32,744 nucleotides of DNA from Pseudotabrizicola sp. (GTDB lineage: Bacteria; Pseudomonadota; Alphaproteobacteria; Rhodobacterales; Rhodobacteraceae): contig NZ_JAUSNR010000021.1 in assembly GCF_030656345.1 (NCBI RefSeq), positions 1-32,744 on the forward strand, given 5' to 3'. The stretch's first letter is position 1. Each line of letters begins with the position of its first letter. Under the pieces are notes generated by a model. That model searched no databases. It was not told the origin of the DNA and worked only from the letters and a program-made list of their open reading frames with translations. The position numbers and the translations under genes are program-made. Positions 15,388-23,452 of this stretch are shown here, piece after piece.

Positions 15388-15969
15388 CTACCCGAGCCGG
15401 AACGCGGGTCTCGATAGCATCCGAACGGCGAGACCGATCGAAAAGATCGCGTCGTGGCGCAGCAGGTCGTCCGCCGATCTGCTCTCATCGATGCTGCGAC
15501 GATCAAGATTGCTGCCGTCATCGACATGCCGGAAATGCGACAGCGGGTTTCGCAGCGCCATCATGCGGCGAAGGTCGGTGACGTCTTCATCAGAGATTAC
15601 CTCGCGCTCTCGGCAGCGGCGGAGGGTGTCGGCGAACTGGATGCGATCCGGAATGTCCTCAACCAGAAGCCCGGCGTGAAGATATGCCGCCAGCAGATGC
15701 TCCACGAGCCCCTGACACAGCAGGATCGTCGCCACATAGTTGCCGTGCACGAACGACGAACGCGCTTCGACCCAGGCGTGATAGGCCGCATAGCCACCGA
15801 AAATCATCGTCCCGGATCGCCCCATCTGGCCGCCCAGATCGGTCAGCATCCGGAAACGGCTGACCTTCCCTGGCAGGTCGTCATGAAGGTCGGCCAGCAG
15901 ATGACCGACGAAGTCGAGATCAGAAAGGTCCGATGGCAGATCGGGCTGATCGTCCCGGCCCACCGTCAT
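15388..15969 (-). CDS. HEPN-like protein, fourth gene of the hsd operon
   Basis: A 193-aa, mainly helical protein. R140-H145 (RNPLSH) is a perfect match to RNxxxH, the catalytic motif of HEPN RNases, and it sits at the start of a late helix as in that fold. The earlier segment FVHGNYVATILLCQGLVEHLLAAYL (74-98) looks like the long HEPN helix with a conserved acidic residue, here E90. The ATG at 15969 overlaps the hsdS stop by 4 bp (ATGA), so translation is coupled to the restriction operon. HEPN RNases linked to restriction systems, for example PrrC-type anticodon nucleases, kill or stall the cell when restriction is blocked. This protein is much smaller than PrrC and lacks an ATPase domain. 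The HEPN call rests on the motif and predicted helices only. Confidence 0.5.
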   Translation of the reverse strand: MTVGRDDQPDLPSDLSDLDFVGHLLADLHDDLPGKVSRFRMLTDLGGQMGRSGTMIFGGYAAYHAWVEARSSFVHGNYVATILLCQGLVEHLLAAYLHAGLLVEDIPDRIQFADTLRRCREREVISDEDVTDLRRMMALRNPLSHFRHVDDGSNLDRRSIDESRSADDLLRHDAIFSIGLAVRMLSRPAFRLG

Positions 15970-17123
15970 GCGGCCTTCGCCCTACCATCAAAGATTTCGT
16001 GCAGCATGGCCGGAATCAGGGCGTCCACATCCTGCGCAGTGTTGGCGCGGATGGTGCGGGCTTCCTGCGCTTTTGCCCGCAGGCGGTCGAACCACTTCTG
16101 GGTCTCCAACGGCGGCGTCGGCACGAGGATCGTCGGAAGCTTCTTGGATGACAGCGTCTTGTTGCGGGCAATCGTGCCGGGCGAGTGCCCAACGATGCTC
16201 GAGAAGCCCTCGTACGTTCTGAAATAGGCCATCAGGAATCCTGGCGTCGCCAACTTCGGATTGACCTCGCAAGTCAACATGCGGTGGTTTCCGACTGTGC
16301 CCTCGTCATGCGCTTCCGCAACGGCGATAGCTCTTTCCCAAGCCATGAGGTTGCTGAATACCAGATCGCCCTCTTTCACCCAGAACAGGCTCTGCCAACT
16401 GAACTCAGAACCAAGCATCGTCCGGCGGTGGAATATTCCGTTGTAGAAACTGCGGACGCCTATCTCCGTGTATTCCCGGGTGGCTTCGATCTCGACCTCT
16501 CGGCGCACCAGCGGCGCGACCTCGGCCATGGGGCGCAGGGGGGCGCCATCGATGGCGCGCTGGAAGGCTTTCAGCAGCAACGCCTGCGTCTCGCGCTCGG
16601 CCGCCTCGATGGCGTTGCGGCGGTCGTCCACCAGCGCCGCGACCCGGTCGAGCTTTTCGACGATGCGGCGCTGGTCGCCAAGGGACGGAAGGTCGATCCG
16701 ACAGCTCAGCACCTTGTCGGGGTGCACACGTTGCCTGCGGTCGCCCATTCCCTTGGCGCCGACAGCGACCTGCCGCCACACGTCACGGCGTTGGAACAAC
16801 CAGTACAGGTATCGAGGCAACAGATGGTCCTGATCGACATCGAAGGTGGGATATTCGTTCGAGACGAAGACGCCATCCATTTCCTCGGGGACGATGGCGT
16901 AAGCTCCCTCAAACGCAAAAAGCCGACTGTAAATGAACTGGCCGCTCCGCACACGGTAGAGCGTGGTAGCGCTTGTCTGGGCGCCGTCGATCGGTGGCTT
17001 GCCGAAGACGCCGCGGGCAAAGCTGTAGATCCCGAGGTTTGGGTAGCTGCCGCGTGGATCGACGCGGCAAGGATCAGAAACCAGTGACAACAGGTCTGAG
17101 AGCGGAACTATTGCGGCGGCCAT
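15966..17123 (-). CDS. hsdS: Type I restriction specificity subunit HsdS
   Basis: A 385-aa specificity subunit that chooses the DNA sequence for the methylase and the nuclease. It has the usual two-part plan: a first target-recognition domain (about 1-145), a conserved helical spacer starting LPSLGDQRRIVEKLDRVAALVDDRR (145-169), a second recognition domain (about 200-335), and a second conserved segment starting TPPLETQKWFDRLRAKAQEARTI. The start codon overlaps the hsdM stop by one base (TAATG). It is complete and of normal length, so a bipartite target is expected. The sequence recognised cannot be predicted by eye. Confidence 0.93.
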   Translation of the reverse strand: MAAAIVPLSDLLSLVSDPCRVDPRGSYPNLGIYSFARGVFGKPPIDGAQTSATTLYRVRSGQFIYSRLFAFEGAYAIVPEEMDGVFVSNEYPTFDVDQDHLLPRYLYWLFQRRDVWRQVAVGAKGMGDRRQRVHPDKVLSCRIDLPSLGDQRRIVEKLDRVAALVDDRRNAIEAAERETQALLLKAFQRAIDGAPLRPMAEVAPLVRREVEIEATREYTEIGVRSFYNGIFHRRTMLGSEFSWQSLFWVKEGDLVFSNLMAWERAIAVAEAHDEGTVGNHRMLTCEVNPKLATPGFLMAYFRTYEGFSSIVGHSPGTIARNKTLSSKKLPTILVPTPPLETQKWFDRLRAKAQEARTIRANTAQDVDALIPAMLHEIFDGRAKAA

Positions 17124-18688
17124 TACACCCGCTCCGCCAGCACGGCCTTGATCTCGTCCATGATGTCGAGGATCCGCTGTTCCTGTGCGATAATCGCGTC
17201 CACAATCTCGGCGGGTGCGCGGTGATCCGCGACTTCGCCGGAATGCGGATTCTTGATGTCCAGGTTGCAGGCGACAACGCGATCCTGCGCGTCGCGCTGG
17301 ATCAGGTCAGCGGCCGAGACCTTCCAGGCGCGCTCGTTCGGCTCGCGCTTCTTCCACCAGGCAAGGCAGTCCGCAAACTCCTCATAGGCCATGGGCGCGG
17401 TTTTCGAGTACTTCTTGCGGCCCTCCGGCAGCGGCATCTCGTAGTACCAGATGTCTTTCGTCGGTCCGGTCGTGTCGAAGAAGATCAGGTTTGCCGGGAT
17501 GTCCGTGTAGGGCGCGAACACCCCTTCACGCAGCCGGACCACCGTGTGCAGGTTGAACTTCTCGAGCAGGTCCGCCTTGATCCGCGCCGAGATGCCATCG
17601 CCGAACAGCGTGCCGTGCGGAACGACGACCGCGGCCCGCCCACGCCCGGCGCGCTTCAGCCGCCGCATGATCAGTTGCAGGAACAGCAGCGCCGTTTCGG
17701 CCGTGCGCCGGTCCTCGGGGAAGTTATTGAGGATGCCTGCCTCCTCCTCGCCGCCGAATGGCGGATTGGTCAGGATGACATTAACCCGCTGATCCTCGCC
17801 GATCTCGGCCAGGCGGAAGCGAAGGGCGTTGCCGGGGTCGATGCGCGGGGCATGTAGGCCGTGCAGCAGGAGGTTGAGCTGCGACAGCAGGAACGGCAGC
17901 GATTTGGCTTCACCACCCCGGATGGTGTCCTCCTGCAGGATGCGGCGTTTCTCGACCGTGTCGGCCTGGCGCTCAAGATGCAGGAACGCCTCGGTCAGAA
18001 ACCCCCCGGTCCCGCATGCCGGGTCGAGGATGGTCTCGCCCAGCTTGGGATCGGTCACCTCGACCATGAACCGCACGACCGGCCGGGGCGTATAGAACTC
18101 GCCCGAGTCTCCTGCAGCGTCGCGCATCTCGCGCAGCAGCGTCTCGTACAGGCGGCCGAGTGTGTGAACTTCTTCCGAGGAATCGAAATGGATGCCGTCG
18201 ATCAGGTTGACCACGTCGCGCAGCAGGTAGCCGCTTTCCATCCGGTTGGCGAAGCCCTGGAAGACGGTTGCGATCACGTCGCGCCGCTCGCGCCGCCCAT
18301 TGTCGCCGCGCAAGCCTCGGAGATAGGCGAAGAGCCCCGGGCCGCGTGTGCCGTCCGGGCGCTCGGTCATTTCGGAAACGAGGAACGACAGGAGGTCGGG
18401 ACCGGTGATGCCATCGGCATCCGCCGCCCAATCGCGCCAGCGATAAGGGGCCTCGATGATCGAGCGATAATCCTTGCCCGCAAGTTCTGCGCGTCCCTCC
18501 TCGATCCGCTCCATGTCGTCGAGGAACTTCAGGAACATTATCCAGGTGAGCATCGGCAACCGATCAAGGTCGCCGTTCAGCCCCTTGTCCTTCCGCATGA
18601 TCTTGCGGGCGGACTTGATGATGCTGTCGAGACGCTGGGCAGTGGTCAGTTGCTTCGGCGCAGCCTTCTTTCGGGCGGTTGTAGCCAA
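17123..18688 (-). CDS. hsdM: Type I DNA N6-adenine methyltransferase HsdM
   Basis: A 521-aa modification subunit that transfers a methyl group from S-adenosylmethionine to adenine N6. The N-terminal helical domain (about 15-160) is of the HsdM type. The phrase GEFYTPRPVVRFMV lies at 196-209. Motif I DPACGTGGF is at 222-230 and the catalytic motif IV NPPF at 308-311 (ILTNPPFGG). Later text (ADLLEKFNLHTVVRLREGVFAPYTDIPANLIFFD) is also characteristic. It lies 17 bp downstream of hsdR and overlaps hsdS by one base. All key motifs are intact, so it should be active. Confidence 0.96.
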   Translation of the reverse strand: MATTARKKAAPKQLTTAQRLDSIIKSARKIMRKDKGLNGDLDRLPMLTWIMFLKFLDDMERIEEGRAELAGKDYRSIIEAPYRWRDWAADADGITGPDLLSFLVSEMTERPDGTRGPGLFAYLRGLRGDNGRRERRDVIATVFQGFANRMESGYLLRDVVNLIDGIHFDSSEEVHTLGRLYETLLREMRDAAGDSGEFYTPRPVVRFMVEVTDPKLGETILDPACGTGGFLTEAFLHLERQADTVEKRRILQEDTIRGGEAKSLPFLLSQLNLLLHGLHAPRIDPGNALRFRLAEIGEDQRVNVILTNPPFGGEEEAGILNNFPEDRRTAETALLFLQLIMRRLKRAGRGRAAVVVPHGTLFGDGISARIKADLLEKFNLHTVVRLREGVFAPYTDIPANLIFFDTTGPTKDIWYYEMPLPEGRKKYSKTAPMAYEEFADCLAWWKKREPNERAWKVSAADLIQRDAQDRVVACNLDIKNPHSGEVADHRAPAEIVDAIIAQEQRILDIMDEIKAVLAERV

Positions 18689-18705
18689 TATAGAGCTCCT
18701 TCAAT

Positions 18706-21084
18706 TCAAGCGGTGTAGAGCAGACGCTGCAGCTCGGTGACGGCGCTGCGCAGCTCCTTGCCCCCGCCGAAGCGGGCGGCGATTTCTATGACGTTGCCCC
18801 ACTCGTTGAACGGGGGCACTTCCAGGATGTCGGGCAGCTTGAACTGGGCACTGCCATGTTCGGCATATTTTTCAAGCACGGCATCCAGAACCTCGCGGGC
18901 ATCCGGCCCGAAGCGGTCCAGAAACTCGTCCTGCTCCCTCACCAGACGGTCAGCGCGCTCGCGCCGGGTGCGCAGCGGCGCGTTATAGGCGAGATGGCAA
19001 AGGAGATCGAACGGGTCGGCCTCTGGCTTTCCGACTGCATCAGCGAGGGAACCGAGGTCGATGCCCTTTTCCTCGAGCCGCTCGACGATTTCCGCCCGGC
19101 GTTCGGGATCGAGCCAGTCCGTGCGCAGTTCCGACGCATTGGGATAGAGTGTGCGGACCTTGTCGCCAGTGTAATCGGTGAGCTGGCGGCAGGCGAGTTG
19201 CCGGCCGTCAGAATCGAGTTCGTACACGAGGTGCCGGACGATCGCGACCTCGCCGCCGTCGACATAGAACTTGCGGGGCCCGTTCTCGCCCTCGTCTCGC
19301 AGCTCGACCGGTCCATCCGGGATGTCGGGCCCTTCAGGAAAATCGTCCGGATCCGGCGCCACTTCTTCGATCTCGCGCTCTTCCACGATGTCGCCGTCTG
19401 CATTAATGACCGCTTCGTCCTCGCGGACGGGATCGCCGTCAAAGGCAGGATCGGCGAACATGCGTGTCGCTGTTCCCGTGTAGTCGATGATGTTGAAGGC
19501 GAGCTTGCCGTAGTCGGGCCTGAGGCGGGTGCCTCGCCCGATGATCTGCTTGAACTCGGGCATCGAGCCCACGACCCGCGCGAGCACGACGTTCTTGCAG
19601 GTTGGGGCGTCCACTCCGGTCGTGAGAAGCTGCGACGTGGTGAGAATGACCGGCGTCTGGGTTTCGACATCCTGAAACTTCGCCCTGTGCGCGCTTCCCA
19701 CATCGCCTTCGTCGGACGTCACGCGGCAAACGTAGTCGGGATGGTCTTTCACGAGATCGGTGTTCAGAGCGGCGAGCGCCTGCCGCATCTCGAGCGCGTG
19801 CTCCTGGTCGACGCAGAAGACGATGGTCTTGGCGAAGCGGTCGGTCTCGGCCATGAAGCCCGCGAGATGTCTCGCAATGGCCTGCGTTCGTGCACGCAGC
19901 GCCACGACCCGCTCGAAGTCACGCGTGGAGTATTCGGCGTCGGGGATTTCGCGCCCATAACGATCAAGCTCACCCCGCGTCGGTCGCCATCCGGCGGCGT
20001 CGTAGTCCGAGATGACGCGATGGACGCGATACGGGGCCAGGAAGCCGTCAGCGATGCCCTGCGCGAGGCTGTACTCATAGAGCGGATCGCCGAAATAGTT
20101 GTAGGTGTCGACGTTATCTTCTCGCCGCGGCGTCGCTGTCATCCCGATCTGTGTCGCAGGCTCGAACCACTCGAGGATCTCCCGCCAATTGCTGTCGTCG
20201 CGGGCGCTGCCCCGATGGCATTCGTCAATGATGATGAGATCGAAAAAACCGCGCGCATACTCTCGGTAGAGGCCGGGACGGTTCTCGTCACGCGCGATGG
20301 ACTGGTAGATTGCGAAATACATGTCGCGGCTCTTGACCGCAATGCCGCCAGCGATCTTGTGACGGGCGTCGCCAAATGGGCTGAAGTCTTTTGCCATCGG
20401 ATCGTCGACCAGGACGTTGCGATCAGCGAGAAACAGGATCTTCGGGTTTCGGTTGACCCCTTTTGAGTTCCAGCGTGCTGACCATAGCTTCCAGCAGATC
20501 TGGAAAGCGACGGCAGTCTTGCCCGCTCCGGTGCACAGTGTGAGGAGGGCCCGCTTCCTGCCCTGAAGGGCGGCTTGGACCGCGCGGTTCACCGCGATTT
20601 CCTGATAGTAACGAAGGGGTTTGGCTCGGTCTGGAAAGGTGGGCGTCAGCAGCCGTTCGGCCACTTGGTCGTCGACAATGCCCTCGGCGCGGCGGAGCTG
20701 AGCCCAAAGGTCACCAGGCGCCGGGAAATCCGAAATCGTTCGCTCGATGCCAGTCGTGTAGTCGAACTCGACAATCTCGATCCCATTGGTCGAATACGCG
20801 AACCGAAGTCCAAGGATTTCTGCATATTCCTTGGCTTGTTGGAGGCCCTCCGCAGCGTGCCGGTAGCGAGATTTGGCCTCAACGACGGCGATCGGGAAAT
20901 CCGGATTATATCGGAGAAGATAGTCTGAGCGCTTTTGCTTGCCACGTCGAGCTTTGCCACCGACAAATACAACTCGGCCGTCAGTAAAAGTTCTCTGCTC
21001 GTTTATCGCGTGCGGGCGATCATCCCAGCCTGCTTCCTGCAGCTTCGGGACGACGAACTTTCTGCATGTGTCAGCCTCATTCAT
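18706..21084 (-). CDS. hsdR: Type I restriction endonuclease subunit HsdR
   Basis: A 792-aa motor and nuclease subunit. The N-terminal PD-(D/E)xK nuclease shows D54 (SDYLLRY) and E69-x-K71 (VVEAKSRY). The helicase part has Walker A TGAGKT (185-190), DECH (287-290), TATP (316-319) and QIIGRGTR (513-520). An acidic segment follows (about 560-600), then a C-terminal helical region for complex assembly, like the EcoEI-type HsdR. The start at 21084 is chosen because GGAG lies about 10 bases upstream and the family text begins there; an ATG 22 codons earlier gives an unlikely extension. It leads the hsdR-hsdM-hsdS-HEPN operon. No key residue is missing. Confidence 0.95.
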   Translation of the reverse strand: MNEADTCRKFVVPKLQEAGWDDRPHAINEQRTFTDGRVVFVGGKARRGKQKRSDYLLRYNPDFPIAVVEAKSRYRHAAEGLQQAKEYAEILGLRFAYSTNGIEIVEFDYTTGIERTISDFPAPGDLWAQLRRAEGIVDDQVAERLLTPTFPDRAKPLRYYQEIAVNRAVQAALQGRKRALLTLCTGAGKTAVAFQICWKLWSARWNSKGVNRNPKILFLADRNVLVDDPMAKDFSPFGDARHKIAGGIAVKSRDMYFAIYQSIARDENRPGLYREYARGFFDLIIIDECHRGSARDDSNWREILEWFEPATQIGMTATPRREDNVDTYNYFGDPLYEYSLAQGIADGFLAPYRVHRVISDYDAAGWRPTRGELDRYGREIPDAEYSTRDFERVVALRARTQAIARHLAGFMAETDRFAKTIVFCVDQEHALEMRQALAALNTDLVKDHPDYVCRVTSDEGDVGSAHRAKFQDVETQTPVILTTSQLLTTGVDAPTCKNVVLARVVGSMPEFKQIIGRGTRLRPDYGKLAFNIIDYTGTATRMFADPAFDGDPVREDEAVINADGDIVEEREIEEVAPDPDDFPEGPDIPDGPVELRDEGENGPRKFYVDGGEVAIVRHLVYELDSDGRQLACRQLTDYTGDKVRTLYPNASELRTDWLDPERRAEIVERLEEKGIDLGSLADAVGKPEADPFDLLCHLAYNAPLRTRRERADRLVREQDEFLDRFGPDAREVLDAVLEKYAEHGSAQFKLPDILEVPPFNEWGNVIEIAARFGGGKELRSAVTELQRLLYTA

Positions 21085-21439
21085 CTTGGTAATTCTCCAA
21101 GAACGGTCTCGCAACTTCCTGCAGCTTGTATCCGAAACCTTGGCCACCAATCACTGAGGCTCCCTCCCCGGAGCGACCCAATGAACTTGTCTGCGTATTA
21201 AAACGTGGCTGCAAGACCTTCCCCCGTCGGCGGCCCACGTTGCGAACTCGCGAGGCAAAACAAGAGACGGCATATCCTAATGGAAGTCCAGATTTGATCC
21301 GGGAATTCGGCCTAAGCACGAATATCTGGAATGCGCGCTTCGGTCGCAGCATTTGCTGACAACGTCCAAATGCCGCAACGGGCAGCTTGAGGCCGATCAC
21401 CTCGGAGAAACTTCCAAAGAAAGGGGCCACAGCGTTCAT
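21077..21439 (-). CDS. Doubtful 120-aa ORF between vapC and hsdR
   Basis: This frame starts with an ATG that overlaps the VapC-type toxin stop as ATGA (21436-21439) and ends 8 bp inside the hsdR start, so the layout looks like translational coupling on both sides. The product (MNAVAPFFGSFSEVIGLKLP...) is Arg/Gly/Ser rich and has no domain I recognise. The DNA here is visibly less GC-rich than hsdR. It could be a real small protein, a decayed gene, or a chance open frame in the 5' region of hsdR. If it is not a gene, the stretch 21085-21435 holds only the hsdR leader and promoter, for which no clear -35/-10 pair was seen. Confidence 0.3.
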   Translation of the reverse strand: MNAVAPFFGSFSEVIGLKLPVAAFGRCQQMLRPKRAFQIFVLRPNSRIKSGLPLGYAVSCFASRVRNVGRRRGKVLQPRFNTQTSSLGRSGEGASVIGGQGFGYKLQEVARPFLENYQDE

Positions 21440-21858
21440 GCGGCTGCCCAAGGATTGATCAGGTCGATCTCGCAACCCTCAAAATCGGGCGTATTGCGCG
21501 TGGCGACCGTGGCGCCGCAGGCGTGGGCAATGGATGCGATCTGGCAATCGGCCAGGGCAATCGGTCGCCCGACGGCGCGGCGTGCGGCGGCGATGGTGGC
21601 GTAGGACTGCGCGGCGCTGCTGTCGAAGGGCAGAATGCGTCCGGCGAGGTCCTCGCGCAGGATTCGGTCCACCGCGTCAATCAGCGCGGCTCGGCGCCTG
21701 CCGTTCTCCATGATTGCGAGGCCGTAGCGCAGCTCCGCTTCCGATATCGAGGTCAGGTAGACGTTGAGTCCGTCCTGAGCCGACAGCCACTGCTCGACCC
21801 TGGGCTCGGGGGCCGGGCGCAAAAGCTCGGAGATGACGTTCGTGTCGAGGATGATCAT
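21436..21858 (-). CDS. vapC: VapC/FitB-type PIN toxin
   Basis: A 140-aa PIN-domain ribonuclease toxin. The acidic metal site is complete: D5 in ILDTNVISE, E40/E42 in SEAELRYG, D104 in ALADCQIAS and D125 in TRNTPDF. The phrases LDTNVISELLRP and LADCQIASIA are close to FitB/VapC toxins. It starts 3 bp after the antitoxin stop, the usual order of antitoxin first. RNA cleavage (tRNA or rRNA) is the established activity of the family; the target here is unknown. Confidence 0.93.
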   Translation of the reverse strand: MIILDTNVISELLRPAPEPRVEQWLSAQDGLNVYLTSISEAELRYGLAIMENGRRRAALIDAVDRILREDLAGRILPFDSSAAQSYATIAAARRAVGRPIALADCQIASIAHACGATVATRNTPDFEGCEIDLINPWAAA

Positions 21859-21861
21859 GCG

Positions 21862-22110
21862 TCAGACCCGGTCGAATGCGGGTGGCTCACGCATGGCCTC
21901 TCGCTGCGGAAGGTCCAGATCAATGCCGCCCAGAGGCGCGACACGTGCGCGGATCGCCGCGGCGAGATCGTGGTTGGGTTTTGCCTCGCCAACGACGTGG
22001 CGCAGGATCTCGCGCGCCTCCTCCTCCATCGAACGGCCATGCTCTGCCGCGCGGATGCGAAGGCGACGCTTCACGTCATCGTCGAGATTCCGGATGGTGA
22101 TACTTGCCAT
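21862..22110 (-). CDS. FitA-like ribbon-helix-helix antitoxin
   Basis: An 82-aa antitoxin. The N-terminus MASITIRNLDDDVKRRLRIRAAEHGRSMEEEAREILRHVV is the FitA/VapB ribbon-helix-helix that dimerises and binds the operator. The tail from about 45 should wrap the VapC-type toxin, and the acidic, proline-containing end is typical of an antitoxin that becomes ordered on binding. A strong ribosome binding site, AGGAGG, lies five bases before the ATG. The half-site cluster at 22138-22167 is the likely operator. Confidence 0.93.
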   Translation of the reverse strand: MASITIRNLDDDVKRRLRIRAAEHGRSMEEEAREILRHVVGEAKPNHDLAAAIRARVAPLGGIDLDLPQREAMREPPAFDRV

Positions 22111-22137
22111 GATGTCCTCCTGAGAAGGATGTAATCA

Positions 22138-22167
22138 TCGCAATCACTGCGATCAAGTCCAATCGCA
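22138..22167. promoter_or_regulatory. Likely operator of the antitoxin-toxin operon
   Basis: Alternating half-sites TCGCA (22138-22142), TGCGA (22148-22152) and TCGCA (22163-22167) form two overlapping inverted repeats 28 bp upstream of the antitoxin start. On the - strand, TTGATC followed after 17 nt by TACATC could be the promoter. Overlapping half-sites suit cooperative binding by a ribbon-helix-helix antitoxin. The region overlaps the end of the WGR gene. Confidence 0.45.
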
Positions 22168-22434
22168 GGAATGCAGGGTTTCGTAGCCCCGCCGCTTCTT
22201 CACCGCTGCGAGCTTCATCAACGCGGTGATGGCCTTGCCTTCGTCGGGGTGGGTCTCAACCATCATTTGCCCCCGAAAGCCGATCCGACCCCACTCGCGC
22301 ACGAGGCTGGCGCGACCGAAGAGGTCGCGTTGCACACTCAGCCGATAGAAGCGACGCATGTTGCGCGCCGGATCGATCCGGCGCATCTGCACGTCGGTCG
22401 GGAAGACATCGAGCTGGATCGGGCTGTGGTACAT
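22153..22434 (-). CDS. WGR domain protein
   Basis: A 93-residue protein that is almost entirely one WGR domain. Visible signatures are DPARNMRRFYRLSVQRDLFGRASLVREWGRIGFRGQ and a helical end, ITALMKLAAVKKRRGY. WGR domains bind nucleic acid ends or breaks, as in PARP1. Stand-alone bacterial versions are common on alphaproteobacterial plasmids, with no fixed function. The start at 22434 (MYHSPIQLDV) is preferred: the longer frame to 22536 overlaps the preceding gene and the hairpins. No clear ribosome binding site was seen. It is the last gene of the leftward block and shares its 3' end with the operator of the next operon. Confidence 0.85.
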   Translation of the reverse strand: MYHSPIQLDVFPTDVQMRRIDPARNMRRFYRLSVQRDLFGRASLVREWGRIGFRGQMMVETHPDEGKAITALMKLAAVKKRRGYETLHSCDWT

Positions 22435-22467
22435 GTAGTGATCGACTGAGGTTTTCTCCACAATATC

Positions 22468-22530
22468 AGGTGGAAGTCTGCGCTTCCACCTCGATTTCCC
22501 CGCGAGGGGAACAGGGGGCTCACGCCCCCT
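22468..22530. repeat. Three tandem perfect hairpins
   Basis: AGGTGGAAG / CTTCCACCT (22468-22476, 22483-22491), TTCCCC / GGGGAA (22496-22501, 22506-22511) and AGGGGGC / GCCCCCT (22513-22519, 22524-22530) stand side by side with loops of 4-6 nt. They cover the 3' end of the DUF2493 gene and the gap before the WGR gene. They may act as a terminator, an mRNA stabiliser or a processing site. No T-tract follows. Confidence 0.6.
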
Positions 22531-23452
22531 TCTCAAACTTCATGACCGGGATGCCCAGCTTTTTGGCCTTGTCGGCGAGGTTTTCCTGGATGCCATTGCC
22601 CGGGAAGACGAGGACGCCCACGGGCAGGACATCCAGCATGGCGTCGTTGCGCTTGAAGGGCGCGGCCTTGGCGTGCTTGGTCCAGTCAGGCTTGAAGGCC
22701 ACCTGAGTCACGCCCCGGGCCTCGGCCCATTTGGCGGCAATGAGTTCTGCGCCCTTAGGGCTGCCACCGTGCAAAAGCACCATGTCGGGATGCTTGGTCC
22801 GGACCTGATCGAGCTTGCCCCAGATCAGACGGTGATCGTTGAAGTCACTCCCACCGGTGAGGGCAACCTTGGGGCCTGCGGGAAGCATCACCTCGGTTTC
22901 CGCGCGGCGCTTGGCGGCCAGGAAGTCGCGGCTGTCGATCAGCGCTGCGGTCATGTGCTGGCGGTTCACCATCGAGCCGGTGCGAGGCCGCCAGGTGGAG
23001 CCCGTGTGATGGACGAACTCGGTCGCGGCGTGATCGCGCATCATGTCCATGCAGTTGCGACGCTCAACCAGGGTCAAGCCTTCGGCCGTCAGGCGCTCGA
23101 GTTCGGTGGATTTCACCTCGGAGCCGTCCTGCTCGCGCTGGAGGCGGCGCTGCGCCTGCTCGTTCTCGTCGAGCGATCGCTCGATCCGGGCTGTGGCGCG
23201 GTGGAAGAGGTTGACCTGGCCCCAGAGCACCTCTTCGAGGTCGGGTTCCATGCGGGTGTCTTCCAGGGTCGCGACGAGGGCATCGAAGATGTCGGCGACG
23301 GCGACCGCAAGGCGCTGCCCATCGGGCATCGGGCGCGGATCGGGCTCGTCAAAGGGGCGGTAGCCATAGAGCTGCAGCTCGTCGAGCGCATGGGCGGTCT
23401 GGGACGCGGTGTGGGCGGGTTCATACGCGTCGTTGTGGGTGTGGATCGTCAT
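22520..23452 (-). CDS. DUF2493 (SLOG-type nucleotide-binding) protein
   Basis: A 310-aa protein. Residues about 1-190 are a charged, mainly helical region (about 88-145 possibly a coiled coil) without a recognised domain. Residues about 195-310 are the DUF2493 domain, a YspA/CpsA-related member of the SLOG Rossmann superfamily: VALTGGSDFNDHRLIW (197-210), LLHGGSPKGAE (226-236), then KPDWTKHAKAAPFKRNDAML and GVLVFPGN. SLOG domains bind nucleotide-like ligands and occur in several nucleotide-signalling defence systems, but the plasmid versions have no known role. It sits in the leftward block with the Toprim and strawberry-notch genes, behind a 367-bp non-coding gap. Confidence 0.9.
   Translation of the reverse strand: MTIHTHNDAYEPAHTASQTAHALDELQLYGYRPFDEPDPRPMPDGQRLAVAVADIFDALVATLEDTRMEPDLEEVLWGQVNLFHRATARIERSLDENEQAQRRLQREQDGSEVKSTELERLTAEGLTLVERRNCMDMMRDHAATEFVHHTGSTWRPRTGSMVNRQHMTAALIDSRDFLAAKRRAETEVMLPAGPKVALTGGSDFNDHRLIWGKLDQVRTKHPDMVLLHGGSPKGAELIAAKWAEARGVTQVAFKPDWTKHAKAAPFKRNDAMLDVLPVGVLVFPGNGIQENLADKAKKLGIPVMKFEKGA

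Noticed and set aside
18856..20466. A 536-codon open frame on the + strand opposite hsdR
   Set aside because: It mirrors the codon pattern of hsdR, which has complete nuclease and helicase motifs; the + product has no recognisable domain.
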